Below, one piece after another: positions 62,885 to 64,000 of a stretch of 64,000 bases of DNA. The stretch is taken from NCBI RefSeq assembly GCF_902859895.1, contig NZ_CADIKM010000017.1, forward strand, positions 38,593-102,592. Direction: 5' to 3'. Made by a program: the position numbers and the translations under genes. How positions within the stretch are numbered: the stretch's first letter is position 1; each line of letters opens with the position of its first letter. Under the pieces are notes generated by a model that was given only the letters and a program-made list of their open reading frames with translations, had not been told where the DNA came from and searched no databases. This DNA is from Pararobbsia alpina. GTDB taxonomy: Bacteria; Pseudomonadota; Gammaproteobacteria; Burkholderiales; Burkholderiaceae.

Positions 62885-64000
62885 ATGTTCAGTATTCACC
62901 GGTGTCGTAACGGCGTCGCAGCGCTGTTGTTCCTGCTGTGCGCGTTGCCCGCGTTCGGGCAGTCTTTCCGGGTGCAATGCCCACCCACCACGACGCTTCA
63001 TCCGCAAGCGTTGCCGCGCGGTGCGGGCGAACCTGCCTATACAGGTCCGTCCGTCACCGGACAGAACTCGCAGCCCACCGGCGTCGTCAACGGCGCGATC
63101 AAGTGTCAGCAGATCTCGGGTGGGGACGGCTATGCCACGATGGGCGACGGCACGCAGACCTACCTGTTTGCCTTCGGGCCCTTGTCCGGACTGGCTGATA
63201 TCCAGAAGGGGCTGCCGGGTACGCAGTTCGCGTCGGTGTTCAATACCGTCGGCAATGCAAGTACCGATCCGACCTACAACGGTGCGGTCGGACTTGTGCC
63301 CGATCCGGAATCGACGCCGCCCGGGCAACTGACCGGGCACGTCGATCCGCGGCAGATCATGGACATCGGTGTGATGAACGGCAACATGCCAGCACCGACG
63401 ATGGCGCTCGACGAGGACGACGAGTTCTTCCTGACGCTCACCAACGTCGGGATGATCATGCGTCCCGACCTGTTCGAGCAGCACACGGTCCACTTTCACG
63501 GCTATCCGAACGCATCGGCCTTCTTCGACGGTGTGCCGGATGCGTCGGTCGCGATCAATATCGGTGCGAGCTTCACTTACTACTACCTCGCGCCGGACGC
63601 CGGCACCTACTTCTGGCACTGCCACGTCACGCCGCCCGAGCATCTGCAAATGGGCATGGTCGGGCAGATCTACGTGCGACCGAGGCAGAACCGTGTGACG
63701 ACGGCGACGCTCTACGACTCGCTGGTCACACAACAACAGGATCCGCGTACGAAGTGCGGTACCGATATTCTGTGCTCGACGCCACTGCCACCGCGGAACA
63801 GCGTCATGCATGCGAAGAACAAGAGCGGCACCCCGACGCTCTATGCGTACAACGATGGCGATGGTTCGACGGCCTACGACGTCGAGTATCCGTTGCAGAT
63901 AGACGGCTTCGATCCGAACTTCCACTTCGTCGGGATGACCTTCAATCCGGAGCCATTCACCGACAACAAGGACAAGCATTTCCTGCTGAACGGGCGCAGC
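62885..64000 (+). CDS. Multicopper oxidase, first 372 residues (3' end outside window)
   Basis: The frame is open from ATG 62885 to the window end. It has a signal peptide (VAALLFLLCALPAFGQ) and cupredoxin domains with copper motifs HTVHFHGYP and TYFWHCHVTPPEH. A later domain begins near LYAYNDGDG and continues beyond the window. Such enzymes oxidise metals or phenols in the periplasm. GGAGG lies just before the ATG, inside an inverted repeat. Confidence 0.9.
   Translation, partial: MFSIHRCRNGVAALLFLLCALPAFGQSFRVQCPPTTTLHPQALPRGAGEPAYTGPSVTGQNSQPTGVVNGAIKCQQISGGDGYATMGDGTQTYLFAFGPLSGLADIQKGLPGTQFASVFNTVGNASTDPTYNGAVGLVPDPESTPPGQLTGHVDPRQIMDIGVMNGNMPAPTMALDEDDEFFLTLTNVGMIMRPDLFEQHTVHFHGYPNASAFFDGVPDASVAINIGASFTYYYLAPDAGTYFWHCHVTPPEHLQMGMVGQIYVRPRQNRVTTATLYDSLVTQQQDPRTKCGTDILCSTPLPPRNSVMHAKNKSGTPTLYAYNDGDGSTAYDVEYPLQIDGFDPNFHFVGMTFNPEPFTDNKDKHFLLNGRS

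Noticed and set aside
62732..63979. 415-residue minus-strand frame at the window end
   Set aside because: The plus strand encodes a multicopper oxidase with copper-binding motifs; the minus frame is its shadow.

Overview
The window is GC-rich and densely coded. It suggests a beta-proteobacterium of the Burkholderiaceae (Burkholderia, Paraburkholderia or a close relative). The grounds are a Burkholderia-type 375-residue porin, a DUF3562 protein, a DUF3455 protein, a BON protein, a myo-inositol ABC/iol cluster controlled by an RpiR protein, and an AmiE/AmiC/AmiR set. No rRNA, tRNA or CRISPR array was seen.

Layout. 1-6163: respiratory block with the 3' part of an FdhF/YdeP molybdopterin oxidoreductase, a short CydAB (cyanide-insensitive type) quinol oxidase, a bestrophin-like channel and FdhD. 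6532-9875: TonB-dependent receptor, a TonB protein and a small periplasmic protein. 10298-17432: an FAD monooxygenase, a truncated ATPase under an iterated operator, and a minus-strand operon of a stand-alone adenylation enzyme, a membrane flavoprotein and a crotonase, followed by a ferredoxin-NADP reductase. 17751-31282: myo-inositol catabolism. It has a LacI regulator, an ABC transporter with iolC-iolD-iolE-iolB on the minus strand, and a divergent rpiR-iolG-dehydrogenase operon. A GGAA-N6-TTCC operator lies between the two operons. 31440-33536: DsbA/FrnE-like protein, small outer-membrane protein and a MazEF-type toxin-antitoxin pair.

33793-41698: an amide uptake and hydrolysis operon. A promoter and a leader with an intrinsic terminator precede a five-gene Urt-type ABC transporter, aliphatic amidase AmiE, amide sensor AmiC and ANTAR antiterminator AmiR. 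The layout suggests that AmiC/AmiR control the whole operon, transporter included, by antitermination in the leader. 41921-50053: housekeeping and stress genes (mtnN, porin, DUF3455, BON, dienelactone hydrolase, cold-shock protein, AlkB, Dps, DUF3562) and a frameshifted Dabb gene.

50501-62517 is the most unusual region. A GntR/FCD regulator is followed by a minus-strand APH-type kinase plus class III PLP enzyme pair. Divergent from these is a plus-strand operon of pxpA, a very divergent GroEL-like chaperonin, a PotABCD-type ABC transporter, pxpB and pxpC. The near-palindrome TGATATATCA occurs before all three transcription units, so they probably form one regulon for uptake and breakdown of an amino-acid-like or lactam compound. 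The chaperonin keeps Asp87 but appears to have lost both other catalytic aspartates of GroEL (positions equivalent to 52 and 398) and the Gly-Met tail. 62532-62700 holds the decayed end of an IS200/IS605 tnpB element. The window ends inside a multicopper oxidase gene whose ribosome binding site lies in a perfect inverted repeat.
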